Assembly (NCBI GenBank): GCA_028564925.1
Contig: CM053029.1
Location: 585,365,168-585,429,167 of the forward strand
Length of the DNA stretch: 64,000 bases
Source of the DNA: Lithobates sylvaticus
Taxonomy: Eukaryota; Chordata; Amphibia; Anura; Ranidae
Direction: 5' to 3'
This document shows, piece after piece, positions 33,582-44,800 of this stretch. The number at the start of each line of letters is the position of its first letter. The first letter of the stretch is position 1. Under the pieces are notes generated by a model. It was given only the letters and a program-made list of their open reading frames with translations, was not told the DNA's origin and did not search any database. A program made the position numbers and the translations under genes.

Positions 33582-34308
33582 CCGTATTTATCGGCGTATA
33601 ACACGCACTTTTTCCCCCTTAAAATCGGGGAAAAGTCGTGGGTGCGTGTTATACGCTGATACCCCAAAAAAAGTGACAAAAATGGCAAGCGCCGCCAAAA
33701 AATAGCGAGCGCTGCCAAAAAAGACCGAATCGCGGCCGAAAAAAAACGAAGCGGCGCCGGCATAGACCGAGCCGACTGTTCGGCTCTGCTCGTAGTCCCG
33801 CCTCCCTGCGCTCGCTACGGAAACAGCAGGGAGGCGGGACCGCGAGCGGAGCCAAACAGTCGGCTCTGCCTTTTCCGGGGGCGCCTCAGTCTTTTTTCGG
33901 CCGCGATTCGGCCGAGCTTCGGCTTTTTCGGTGGCGCACGCGACAGAGGGTCTCGGCGGCGGGAAATTTAAACCCGGACCAGACTGCAAATGACGCTGGC
34001 AAGCTACAATGACGCTGGGCAAGGCTGCAAATGACGCTGGCAAGGCTGCAATGACGCTGGGCAAGCTACAATGACGCTGGGCATGCTACAATGACGCTGG
34101 GCAAGGCTGCAAATGACGCTGGGCAAGGCTGCAATGACGCTGGGCAAGCTACAATGACGCTGGGCAAGGCTGCAATGACACTGGGCAAGCTGCAAATGAC
34201 GCTTAAATGTAATTTTTTTTTTTTTCCCTAAACTTCCGTCCTAAAAATTTTTTTTCCTTAAAATGCCCTCCTAAACTTGGGGTGCGTGTTATACGCCGAT
34301 AAATACGG
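33582..34308. mobile_element. TA-flanked MITE with 27 bp terminal inverted repeats
   Basis: Left CCGTATTTATCGGCGTATAA with following CACGCAC and the matching complement at the right (GTGCGTGTTATACGCCGAT to ACGG) are flanked by TA at 33580-33581 and 34309-34310. This fits a Tc1/mariner-class MITE. The interior has GC-rich stems (GAGCCGACTGTTCGGCTC) and a minisatellite near its right side. Frames in the interior are by-products. Confidence 0.88.
33985..34203. repeat. Minisatellite of about 18-22 bp units (AATGACGCTGGGCAAG)
   Basis: About ten to eleven imperfect copies of AATGACGCTGGGCAAGCTAC or AATGACGCTGGGCAAGGCTG lie in tandem within the TA-flanked MITE. Unit length varies by a few bases. 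Confidence 0.9.
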
Positions 34309-34334
34309 TATATTAGTTGTGTATTAAAAATAAA

Positions 34335-34800
34335 AAAAATCTGGTGGCAGGCGACAGTGGCAAGTGACAATCCACTTCTGGTGGCAGGCGACAGTGGCAA
34401 TTGACAATCCACATCTGGTGGCTGGCAACAGTGGCAAGTGACAATCCACATCAGGTAGCAGGCGACAGTGGCAATTGACAATCCACATCTGGTGGCTGGC
34501 AACAGCGGCAAGTGACAATCCACATCAGTTGGTAGGTGACAATGGCAAGTGACAATCCACATCAGTTAGCAGGCGACAGTGGCAATTGACAATCCACATC
34601 TGGTGGCTGGCAACAGTGGCAAGTGACAATCCACATCAGGTGGTAGGTGGCAGTGGCAAGTGACAAGCCACATCAGGTAGCAGGCGACAGTGGCAAGTGA
34701 CAATCCACATCTGGTGGCAGGTGACAGTGGCAAGTGACAATCCACATCTGGTGGCAGGTGACAGTGGCAAGTGACAATCCACATCTGGTGGCAGGCGACA
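34335..34800. repeat. Minisatellite of 37 bp units
   Basis: About twelve copies of a unit containing GGTGGCAGGCGACAGTGGCA and AGTGACAATCCACATC lie just outside the TA-flanked MITE. The 37 bp period explains why minus-strand frames rotate through three peptide phases. Not a gene. Confidence 0.92.
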
Positions 34801-34824
34801 TGACAACCTTCAAATGGTGGAAGG

Positions 34825-35127
34825 CAGGGTTGCCAACCGCCAGTACATTTACTGACAGTTGGTAAAAATGTATTTGATTTTTTTTACAACTGTCAGTAGA
34901 TATCAGGGGATGATAATTTCATGCTGTGAAAAGTGTAAATCAAGAAAATTACTTTGTTATAGGTATTGTCAGTGTTTCCATATCATGCTTATACTATTCA
35001 AATATTCACTGTGTTAGTTTTCAATTGGAGTTCTGTAATTTCTCAGGTTGCCAGTAAAAAATGTGCTCCGCCGGTAAATGTTCCATGTTTTGTCAGTAAA
35101 AAATGCTGCGGGAGGTTGGCAACCCTG
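34825..35127. mobile_element. Small hAT-like MITE (CAGGGTTGCCAACC ends)
   Basis: CAGGGTTGCCAACCGCC at left and GGAGGTTGGCAACCCTG at right are inverted repeats. The interior repeats GTCAGTARAAAATG and CAGTAGA motifs. I could not find a matching 8 bp duplication. The left flank is a minisatellite and the right is a LINE fragment. Confidence 0.75.
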
Positions 35128-35648
35128 TCCAGTCACACCTGGAGTATGCTGTCCAGTTCTGGGCACCAGTCCTCAGGAAGGATGTACTGGAAATGGAGCG
35201 AGTACAAAGAAGGGCAACAAAGCTAATAAAGGGTCTGGAGGATATTAGTTATGAGGAAAGGTTGCGAGCACTGAACTTATTCTCTCTGGAGAAGAGACGC
35301 TTGAGAGGGGATATGATTTCAACGACACATACCGTACTGGTGACCCCACAATAGGGATAAAACTTTTTCGTGGAAGGGAGTTTAACAAGACTCGTGGCCA
35401 CTCACTAAAATTAGAAGAAAAGAGGTTTAACCTTAAACTACATAGAGGGTTCTTAACTGTAAGAGCGGCAAGGATGTGGAATTCCCTTCCACAGGCGGTG
35501 GTCTCAGCGTGGAGCATTGATAACTATTAGATAAGCATCGGAACGACCGCAACATACAGGTATATACAATGTAATACTGACATATAATCACACACATGGG
35601 TTGGACTTGATGGACTTTTTTCAACCTCACCTACTATGTCACTATGTA
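35128..35648 (+). pseudogene. CR1/L2-like LINE: ORF2 C-terminus and 3' UTR
   Basis: Translation gives [39 protein letters not shown] and [20 protein letters not shown], the conserved region after the reverse-transcriptase domain in CR1/L2/Rex-type LINEs. The frame then breaks, with the tract GRRFNKTRGH readable as partial matches. It ends at a short ACTATGT repeat, typical for LINEs of this group that lack an A tail. It is strongly 5' truncated. A second copy of the same 3' end lies at 49385-49682. Confidence 0.82.
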
Positions 35649-36700
35649 AGTGAGCTGCCATCTAGACAGAGGCGGCTCTAGGCTTTGAGAGGCCTTAGGC
35701 AAATCTTAAACATGAGGCCCCACTCGTGCCCAAAATCAGAAAAATAATTCAAGCGATAAAAAAATAACTGTACAAATTGCATATATTAAGAGCCTTAAAT
35801 CCTATGAACTATGAATTTACAGTTTCTAGAATTTTGGTGATGACAGGGAGTCAGTAGGTGCCATGATATGCCAGATGGCATATATATCATCAGGGCTGTG
35901 TGTGGGGCGGCTAGCAGTAGTGGTTATTGGAGCCCCCTCGGTCAGGGGTGACGTCACGGATGTGTCAGTATAAGGCAGGACCGTCAATATTCTGTACCTG
36001 GAAGCTCCGGCTGCAGACAGTCTCCCTGATGATCGCTGGGCGCCTGGTCTGGCATTGGCAGGTCCTCCATTACAGACATTCATCCTGGAGAGTGGAGCAG
36101 AGTGAGAGCTACTCGGCCACTGCTGGCATTAGCCAGGCTCTGCACAGGGCAGGAGATCCACAGAGCCCGGCAGAAGGGGAGGAGTCGGGAGAGGGGAGTA
36201 CATGGAGCCACCCACTAACCCTGGTACGTCACCCCTGGCAGTGCTGAATTGAACAGTCCGCCCCTGGCAGGGGAAAAAGTAGTAGCGGGCAGAGATGGCC
36301 CTGGGAACACCTACTGGGGGACATTCCCTCCAACTCCCACACACTTCAGCCAAATTAGGCGGCCGCGAGGCCCCTGGGAGTGCGAGGCCTAAGGCGACCG
36401 CCTAATTTGCCTAATTAGAGAGCCGCCTCTGCATCTAGATAAAGGAAGACCCGTAGACGTGGTGTATCTGGATTTTGCAAAGGCATTTGATACAGTTCCT
36501 CATAAACATTTACTGTACAAACTAAGGTATGTAGGCATGGATCATAGGGTGAGTGCATGGATTGAAAACTGTCTACAGGGCGAGTCCAAAGGGTGGTGAT
36601 AAATGGGGAGTACTCGGAATGGTCTGGTGTGGAAAGTGGGGTCCCCCAGGGTTCTGTCCTGGGATCAATTCTGTTTAATTTATTCATTAATGATCTAGAG
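35649..36700 (+). pseudogene. CR1/L2-like LINE: reverse-transcriptase fragment split by a hAT
   Basis: After the hAT at 35667-36431 the frame reads DVVYLDFAKAFDTVPHKHLL (motif A) and, after a stop and frame break, [20 protein letters not shown] (motif B region). The left remainder GAGCTGCCATCTAGA joins the right part cleanly once the hAT is removed. The fragment ends at 36700, where unrelated sequence starts. It is probably a different copy from the 3' end next to it, since the order of parts is reversed. Confidence 0.85.
35667..36431. mobile_element. hAT element inside the LINE fragment
   Basis: Left end CAGAGGCGGCTCT and right end AGAGCCGCCTCTG are perfect inverted repeats with an exact 8 bp duplication CATCTAGA at 35659-35666 and 36432-36439. 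It is about 765 bp with no transposase remains I can see, so it is non-autonomous. The subterminal GGCCTTAGGC and GCCTAAGGC tracts are also inverted. Confidence 0.93.
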
Positions 36701-37060
36701 CAGGGGTAAGCCACCCCCGGTACTCAAAGCCTCTTTTGCTGGCACTCGACTCCCTCCTCCTCACTGTGATTGAGAAAACCACAATCAGGTGACAGTTTGT
36801 GGAATTACTGTTGAGCTTCTGGGGAACTTTGTTGAACTTATTCCTGAACCTTTGTGTCACTTACTACTGAACCCTGGCACTCTGTGTCCCTTTAAACCAT
36901 AGCCAGTATTCAACGCAATGAAAATCACACCCAACTTTTCCTGTGGCGCAGAGCGGTGCACTTTTCCTCAGCTGCGAGGGCCCAATTTATGATCCTGCAC
37001 ACAGGCCCACTGCTTTCAGAAAATACCCCTGACCTGAGCTCATCATTGCGTATCAATTCC
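36701..37060. other. Unclassified sequence after the LINE fragment
   Basis: It opens CAGGGGTAAGCCACCCCCGG, which looks like a hAT end, but I found no convincing partner end or duplication. No gene. Confidence 0.35.
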
Positions 37061-37062
37061 AG

Positions 37063-37508
37063 ATGCTTGTATGTGACATCCCATACATCCCATACATGAC
37101 ACACATCCCATACATCACACACATCACATACATACACACACATCACACACACATACATCACACACATCACATACATCCCATACATCCCATACATCACACA
37201 CATCACACACAATGCATACATCCCATACATCCCATACATCTCATACATCCCATACATCCCATACATCACACACATCCCATACATGACATACATGACATAC
37301 ATGACATACATCCCATACATTCCATATATCACATACATCCCACACATCACACACATCACATACATCACACACATCCCACACATCACATACATCACACACA
37401 TCCCATACATCCCACACATCCCATACATCACATACATCACATACATCCCATACATCACATACATCACATACATCCCACACATCCCATATATCACATACAT
37501 GTGATATA
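37063..37508. repeat. Microsatellite array with a 9 bp period (ATACATCCC)
   Basis: About 440 bp of ATACATCCC, ATACATCAC, ACACATCAC and ATACATGAC units lie in tandem. Because 9 is a multiple of three and the units lack stops, long frames of repeated IHP/THH or WDVCDV-type peptides appear on both strands. They are not genes. Confidence 0.97.
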
Positions 37509-37529
37509 TGGGATGTGAAGAGCAGGGGG

Positions 37530-38290
37530 TTCAATGTTGGGCCAGATGAGCAGGTGGGTTTAGTTTTGGGGCAGATGAGAAGGGGGTTCAGTGGTGGGAC
37601 AGAAAAGCAGAGGGGTAGAGCAGTAGGGCATATGTGAAAGGAGGTGTATTGGTGGGACAGATGAGCAGGGGGTACAGTGGTTGGGCAGAAGAGCAGAGGG
37701 GTACAGAGGGGAGACAGATGTACAGGAGATAAATTGGTGGGGCAGATGAGGAAACAGGTTAGAGTGGCGGGCAGATGAGCAGATGGGTTTAGTGTTAGGA
37801 CAGATGAGAAGATGGTTCAGTAGTGAGACAGAAGAGCACCGGGATACGGCAGTGGAGCAGATGAGCAGGGAGGTACAGTGGTGCAGCAGATAAGAAAAGG
37901 GGGTACATTGATGGGGCAGATGAGCAGGGGGGTACAGTAGTGGGGCAGATGTGCAGGAGGTAAAGTGGTGGGAGGGATGAGAAGGGGGTTCAGCGGTAGG
38001 ACAGATGAACAGGGGGGTACAGTGGTGGGGCAGATATTCAGGGTAGTACAGTGGTGGGGCAGATGTGCAGGGGGGTACAGTAGTGGGGCAGATGTGCAGG
38101 AGGTAAAGTGGTGGGAGGGATGAGAAGGGGGTTCAGCAGTAGGACAGATGTGCAGGGGGTTACAGTGGTGGGGCAGATGTGCAGGGTAGTACAGTGGTGG
38201 GGCAGATGTGCAGGGGGTTACAGTAGTGGGGCAGATGAGCAGGGTAGTACAGTGGTGGGGCAGATGTGCAGGGGGACAGTGATCTGAGGT
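37530..38290. repeat. Minisatellite of about 28-37 bp units (TGGGGCAGATGAGCAGG)
   Basis: Roughly 25 degenerate units combine GGGGGTACAGTGGTGGGGCA with GATGTGCAG or GATGAGCAG. Unit length varies through small deletions. It lies directly beside the 9 bp array. No coding signal. Confidence 0.92.
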
Positions 38291-38992
38291 GTGAAGGTGC
38301 AGGAATTGGGGCTGATCTGAGGCCTGAGAGTGCAGGATGGTAATTTCCCACTACTAAAGTAGTTTACTTTATAGAAAATCAATTTTGTGATTGAGATTGT
38401 AAAGTTTACATTTTTTGGTTATAAAATAGTGACGCTCAATTTCTTTGAAAACATTTTTCGGCACACTGCAGGAAGGGGGTGAAAGTGCCCGGTATTATGG
38501 AGGGTAAACCCCAAACTTTCTGCAGTCTCACATGATGTAACTGGTGCCAATTCTCTCTTTGTACATCATCTGAAAGCTCCATTTATGTTATGCTCAGTCT
38601 TTTATTGTTTTTTTTCATTGTAACATTTTTATTTGGTCGGTGTTGGGTAGTGCTGTGTCATCCTTTCTACAATGAAGAGTGCGCTGTGAACAAAGCAGAC
38701 GCACAATCATCACTGTGTGCCAGATGGGGGCGGTAGAGTGCGATAAAGTCTGCCGTGTGCTGCACATTATAATGTAGGAACTTACTAGCACATTACATAA
38801 AGGATGGTGTAGGAAACAGGGACTGACACCAGAATAGAACACAGTGATCTGATAGGACAAGACGATATAGAGTAGTGCTAAGAATAGAATACTGTTTACT
38901 CATTCGGATCAGCTGAACTTTGCTCTATTTATTTTAATAGAGTGTGTGGTCCACATCACTGTGCCCATGTTATGTTCATTTTGAAGAATGTA
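38291..38992. other. No gene recognised
   Basis: Mixed sequence. The tract near 38462-38505 (AAGTGCCCGGTATT) is a small remnant resembling the minus-strand end of TTAA-G. Nothing else is identifiable. Confidence 0.4.
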
Positions 38993-39150
38993 TTAGGGCA
39001 CTTTCACACTGAGGCGCGGGGGGCGTCGGCGGTAAAGCTAATTTTAGTGATGTTTTACCGTAGTTCTAGCGGCGCTTTTCGGCCGAATAAAGGGTTAAAA
39101 GAGCCCGCAAAGCGCAGCTGGCCATTGATTTCAATGGCAGGGGCACTTTA
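38993..39150 (+). mobile_element. Left half of a TTTCACAC-type Harbinger MITE
   Basis: It reads TTAGGGCACTTTCACACTGA, then GCGGCGCTTTTCGGCCG-like stems and GGCCATTGATTTCAATGGC. The same order is seen in the complete element at 53547-53953 (inverted there). The other end is missing. Confidence 0.6.
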
Positions 39151-39474
39151 GGATTTTTTTTCTTTTTTCATTTTGCGCTTTTTTTAATGTGAAATGTGTA
39201 AATATATGTTAAAGGTGTAAAAATATTACCAAACAACGCAAACAAAGAAAAAGTTTTAATTGCTAATAGTTTATAAAATAGAGGTGAAAAAAATAAATAA
39301 AAAAAAAAAGTTAATTAAGGCCGATTAGAGTAAATTAAGGGTTAATAAGGAGTTAAACATTTAATTTAAAAAAAACGCAAAAACATTATTTTTTTTTTTT
39401 TTTTTACTTGACCGGTTGCATTAAAGGGGTTGTAAACCCTCTGCGTTTTTCACCTTAATGCATTCTATGTATTA
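39151..39474. other. A/T-rich sequence and a short TTAA-type repeat end
   Basis: It is low-complexity A/T-rich sequence to about 39420, then TTAAAGGGGTTGTAAACCC, a repeat start that I recall from ranid genomes, truncated after about 50 bases. No gene. Confidence 0.45.
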
Positions 39475-39550
39475 TCCGTATAAATGACAATGGTCCCAAA
39501 ATAGTGTCAAAAGTGTCCGATATGATCGAGTGCGCATGCGCGGCTGCTCT

Positions 39551-39562
39551 AAGATGGCCGCC
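39551..39562 (+). promoter_or_regulatory. YY1-like site near the LINE 5' end
   Basis: AAGATGGCCGCC lies about 27 bases into the element. It matches the YY1 core (AAGATGGCGGC/AAnATGGC). Human L1 also has a YY1 site close to its first base that sets the transcription start. Here function is inferred only from sequence and position. Confidence 0.5.
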
Positions 39563-39676
39563 GGCTACTAGAGCTCTGCTCCACCACAGCCCACCGCTAG
39601 CCACCGGAGCCGACGGAGCCCTCGTTTCCGCCCCACACCGCGCCATCCTGACAGGGGAACACCCGGGGCACTGGGA

Positions 39677-40841
39677 TATGCCAAAACCCCAGGTCCGGAG
39701 GGACCTCTCTGGCCAAATGACGGCCACGAACGCCCCCCTCACATATGCCAAGATGGCGTCGGCTACACGAGGCTTACAGGCCTCAGAACAACAAGAGGAC
39801 TCTATAGCCGACCAGGACCAGACAGATCCACCTTATGCAGGTACTGACTTCCCCCCTCTGCAAGCTGTCAGCTCTCCCTCCTCCACGGAATCCCTTTTGG
39901 GGAGGATGAGCCCAGGATATCCCACATCCCCATTGCTGGATCCACACACAGGCATGCTGCTCACAGTGAGTGAGGCCCAAGCAGACATGCCTGTCCCCAC
40001 TGACTTTCAGTCTATGATGACAGCCTTTTCACACATGCTGCATAAAGGACTGGCTCAGAATGCTGCCCAAATTACTGCATCTTTACATGCTGACCTGCAG
40101 CAAATAGGGATAAGGATGGACACCATAGAACAAAAAGCTGATCAATCAGTGGCTCAGATTAACCAAAACTCTGCCAGATTACAAGAAGTACAGGATCAAT
40201 TGGAATCTGCCTTTTCAAAAATCGATGACCTCGAGAACAGATCCAGAAGATATAACTTTAGACTCCGGGGACTCCCTGAATCTGAGAAGGATGTCCATAA
40301 AGCAGTTAAATCTTTGATTAAAAACCTTATCCCTGACATTCCGGATAACCACCTGGAACTTGACAGAGCACACAGGGCACTACAGGCCCCTAGATCCGAC
40401 GGATTGCCCAGAGATGTCATTGTTAAACCACATCACTATTCTGTCAAAGAAGCAGTCATGAGGAAAGCCAGATATTCGGATAATCTCACTTTACTCGGTC
40501 ACAAAATTAAAATATTCGCTGACCTATCACCTTATACAGTCCAGAAGAGGCGCTCCTTCAAACCGTTGCTGCAGGTGCTGCTCGATAAGGAAATTGCATA
40601 TCGGTGGTCTTTCCCTCTTCGTCTGAACTTTTCCTACAAAAGCAAGAATTTCTGCTTCTCCTCTTTCCAGGAAGGTGAACGACTCCTCACGCATCTCGGC
40701 CTGATACTGCTGGAACCTACACCTGCGCAAGTTAACCGAGGGACCCCTTCTTCTGCCAAAAGACTCCCGCCTGCCAGCCCGCAGCAACAATCCTGGCTGA
40801 AGCAGGGACCCAAAAGATCCAAAGAAACCATGCCACCCTGA
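39677..40841 (+). CDS. L1-type LINE ORF1 protein
   Basis: The frame is open from before the element to TGA at 40839. I take the ATG at 39677 (MPKPQVRRDLSGQM), the first inside the LINE likely to be used. ATGs at 39717 and 39750 are alternatives, giving about 365-388 residues. A poorly conserved N-terminus is followed by a coiled coil (about MRMDTIEQKADQSVAQINQN to LESAFSKIDDLENRSRR). Next is the RRM-like domain of L1 ORF1p (RRYNFRLRGLPESEKD, HLELDRAHRALQAPR, PRDVIVKPHHYSVKEAVMRK), then a C-terminal domain (KIKIFADLSPYTVQKRRSF). ORF1p forms trimers that coat the LINE RNA and act as a chaperone. No breaks were seen. Confidence 0.88.
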
Positions 40842-41835
40842 GCATATTTGCTTATAATCCTTTTTTTTGATCCTGACCTGGACTTCTCCCCTGCTTCTGG
40901 GGTGATGTTCTGGGGGAAGGACAGGTTGGGGCTTTCTCTTTTCCCCCTCTTCCTTGTAGAGGGTGGTTAAGGGGGGGTCCCCCTTCCCCCACTGCACTAA
41001 CTGATCGAGCATCTATACATGTTGTTATTTTCATGTTAAAGTTGATAATAATTATTTTTTACCTTTCATGATAATGGGGTACTGACTTACTGGTAGAGGG
41101 AATACAAACTATCCTCATTAGGAGGGGAACATGCAGTGTAATAGGTTGAATACCTTATTTGTCCCTGCTGCCTGGGGAAATTCGGCTTACTAGCCGGTCC
41201 CCCTCCCCCCTTTTTTTTTTTTTTTAACTCCATACAATTACTACCCCTGGAAGTTTGGCGATTGTTAGACCCCTTTCCATAATTTTCGCGTGCTAAAACT
41301 TTAATGTTGACTGGGGATTAGTCTCTACAGGGGACTCCGGCACTTATAGATGATGGGGTTGTTTTTGCCCCTCAGTAGTTACAGATTTGAGGTGGGGGGG
41401 CTGTGGTGGACCCAATGCGCCTCGATTGGATCAGGAACCCACTTGGCATACCTAGATCCTATTCCGGACTTTCTTCATTTGGAAAATCCGGAACCATGGG
41501 GGTTATGGTAGGTTTGGTGACTCTAAACCGACCTGGGGGTGGGAAGGGACCAGGGGGCCCCTTTGTTTTCTTGAGCTACTCATCTCGTACCGGAATGATT
41601 CATCAGCAGGTTATTAATGTTCTTGTTCTTCCCTCTCTCCTTCTCCCACTCATCTCTTTTCTCTCTCTCTTCTCGATTGCTCTCAGTGGTGCTAGCAGGT
41701 CACACGGACTTCTCCGGTCGTCTCTCTCAGGCTCTGGGCTCCCCGCTACAGGACCATCAGGTTTTACTCTGCCGTCTATCTCTATATGGAAAGGTAAGTC
41801 CCATAAGGATTGTATAGATCATTACCCTCTGATCC
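40842..41835. other. Inter-ORF region of the LINE
   Basis: It is about 1 kb, longer than in mammalian L1. It holds a T run near 41211-41225, G- and C-rich tracts, and a pyrimidine-rich stretch (TTCCCTCTCTCCTTCTCCC) before ORF2. The 146-codon frame starting at 41403 overlaps the ORF2 start in another phase and has no recognisable domain. Confidence 0.6.
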
Positions 41836-44800
41836 ATGCCTGATTCTCATACCTTGCCCACTACCTTGAAGGTTATATCACACAACACTCAGGGCCTTAA
41901 CTCCCCAATCAAACGTAGAAAAATCCTCCAATGCTATCACTCAATGCACGCCGACATCCTACTGCTGCAGGAGACACACTTCCCATCTACTTACAAGCCC
42001 ACTTTTCTCCACCACAGTTATCCACAATTCTTCCTGGCCTCCGCGGAGAATAAAACCAAGGGGGTCGCGATCTGCTTTGCGAAACATATAAACCTCTCCC
42101 AACCTGAAACTGTTGTTGATCCCCAGGGTCGATATGTCCTAGTCTCCGGTTTCATTGATGGAGAACTCTACACATTTGTATCCTACTACGCACCGAATAA
42201 AGGACAAAAATTCTTTATGGAATCTCTGCTCACTACACTACATGAACATCTTAAGGGGACGGTTTTTATGGGCGGGGACACGAACATTGCATTTGACTCT
42301 TCCCTGGACAAGCTGGCAAACGGTGCGTCTAAACCCAAGCGTCCTTCTAAACAGAGCGTTAAAATAGCTGAAATACTTAATGAGGCAGGCCTGATAGACG
42401 TTTGGAGAGAGAACAACCCGCGTACTAAAGACTACACACATTTTTCAGCTCCACATAACTCCTTTGCCAGGATAGACCACATCTTCACCAGGGCCTCCAC
42501 GCTTCCACTCATTAGGAACTCCACAATCATTGATTCGTCGCTCTCGGACCACTCATTAGTTGCGCTGACCACATGTAAACCGACGGGCACCGGTAACCGA
42601 CCGCGTTGGCGCCTACGAGAAACCCTGTTGAACGACCCTATTCAATGCACTCTACTAGAATCTGCCATCCAAGAGTACTTTACCTTAAACGCGACAGATG
42701 GGGCTTCTCCTTCTATCGTTTGGGCGGCTCATAAACCGGTCATCAGAGGTAGACTGATTCAGTTAGCGGCACAACTCAGGGCGGAACACAGAGCTGATAC
42801 AGTGAGACTTACGAAGGAGTTTCAGAAATTGGCAAAAGAACATAAACGTAACCCCAATCTAGATTCACTAGCCAAATTAGACACAGCAAGGGCTCTCCTA
42901 AATATGCAATTAACCACGTCAGCAGCGCAACATCTTAAATGGACTAGGGCCAAGTTTTATGCACAACAGGATAGGATTGGTTCCAGACTGGCAACTAAAC
43001 TTTCCCCTAAACCACGCACTCAAGCCTTCCCCAAACTGAGGGTAACCTCGGGGGAACTGTCTCAGAACCCGAGCAAGATAATGGACACCGTTAAACAGTT
43101 TTATTCTGATCTTTATAAACAGAACCCCAGTACATCCGCAGCCAGGAGAGATAGGTTCCTTAACAACCTTAAGTTGCCAGTGATGGATAAGGCACATATA
43201 GAACTTTTGGAATCCCCCTTCACACAAGAGGAGGTCCTGGATACTATTAAGAACCTTAAATTGGGCTCCTCACTGGGTCCTGATGGCTTCTCCACGGGTT
43301 ATTATAAGAAATTTGGGATTTGCCTAGCACCTCATCTAACCAGTATGTTCAACTCTCTCAGGGATGGGGCCTCTTTAAATTCAGATTTAAATGCAGCATA
43401 CATATCGGTAATACCGAAACCAGATAAAGACACTAGTGAGGTAGGCAATTATCACCCCATATCTCTTATTAACAATGATGTCAAAATAATGACTAAGATA
43501 CTTGCCAACCGCCTTTCCAGCTTTATCTCGTCATACATTCACAGGGATCAGGTAGGCTTCATCCCTGGGAGACAAGGACCGGATCAGATCAGAAGGGCAG
43601 TGGATATAATCTCTCTGGTTCAATCTCATTGGGATGGGAACCCTGCACAAAAAGGTTTTCTACTGTCAATTGATCTACACAAGGCGTTCGACTCGATTGA
43701 CTGGGCATACCTGTCTGAGATCCTTAGGAGATGGTGATGTGGCAAATACTTTCTTAATCTTATAGATTCCCTGTATTCCACTCCATCGGCACAAGTGCGC
43801 CTACTGGGTAGGTACTCGGAGTCCTTTCCCATAAACAGGGGTACCAGACAGGGATGCCCTCTCTCGCCGCTTCTCTTTGCGATAGCGATCGAAACTTTAG
43901 CCGTTGCCCTTCGATCAAACCCTGATATTAAAGGGGTTTCTTGCGGCCCCCACGAACATAAATGCGCGTTATACGCGGATGATCTCCTTCTCTTCATCAC
44001 CTCCCCACTGATCTCCATGCCTGTGATACTTCAAACCCTGGAGGAATTTAGTGGGGCGTCAGGACTACGCGTTAATATGACCAAATCTCTGGCTCTGAAC
44101 GTAACTCTCCCGCCGGATCTCCTCAAACAACTCAAAGATAACTTTACTTTCGCCTGGGCTACAAACCAGATTCCGTATCTGGGTATCAAGCTTACCCCAA
44201 ATATTGAAGGCCTTTTCCGCTCAAACTATCCCCCCATGGTGCATAAATGTTTGCAGGACGTGGAGAGGTGGTCCAGATGTGGTCTATCCTGTCTGGGCAG
44301 AATATATGCGGTAAAAATGACCCTACTACCAAAACTCTTGTACTTATTTCGCTCATTGCCAATACCCTTGCCCAAAAGTTTCCTCACTAAAACGCAGTCA
44401 GACATACTACGATTTATCTGGGGTAAGAAAGGCTACAGATGTCCTTCGGATACGCTCTACAGACTAAAGACGCAAGGAGGGTTAGGTCTTCCCAACCTTT
44501 GGGCTTACTACCAGGCGGCTCGGCTGGCACAAATATCGTTAGCTTACTCTAGTTATAATAAACCAGACTGGCTTAGTATGGAAAGGCAGGCTACATCATT
44601 GCATACTATTGACTTCCTTTTGGGATGTTCCCCGAAACATAGACCAGCTGTCATGGCTCCCACCCTATCGCACTCTATAGCGCTTTGCACCAAACTTTTC
44701 TCCCTTAATACCATAATCTCTCCTCTGACACCCCTAATGCACATCTTTCATAATCCTAACTTTCCACCGGGGATGGACATTGGGGCCTTTAAATGGTGGA

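Noticed and set aside
34203-34784. Minus-strand frames with repeated CHCHLPPDVD-type peptides, cysteine- and histidine-rich
   Set aside because: They are the three phases of a 37 bp minisatellite, not a zinc-binding protein.
36701-37030. Possible hAT element starting CAGGGGTAAGCC
   Set aside because: The only candidate right end (ACCCCTG near 37029) lacks a matching 8 bp duplication, so I list it as unclassified.
36925-37518. Open frames of 151 and 191 codons on both strands
   Set aside because: They are translations of a 9 bp tandem repeat with no stop in any unit; the peptide is purely periodic.
41403-41843. 146-codon frame between LINE ORF1 and ORF2
   Set aside because: Low-complexity, overlaps the ORF2 start in another phase and has no known LINE domain.
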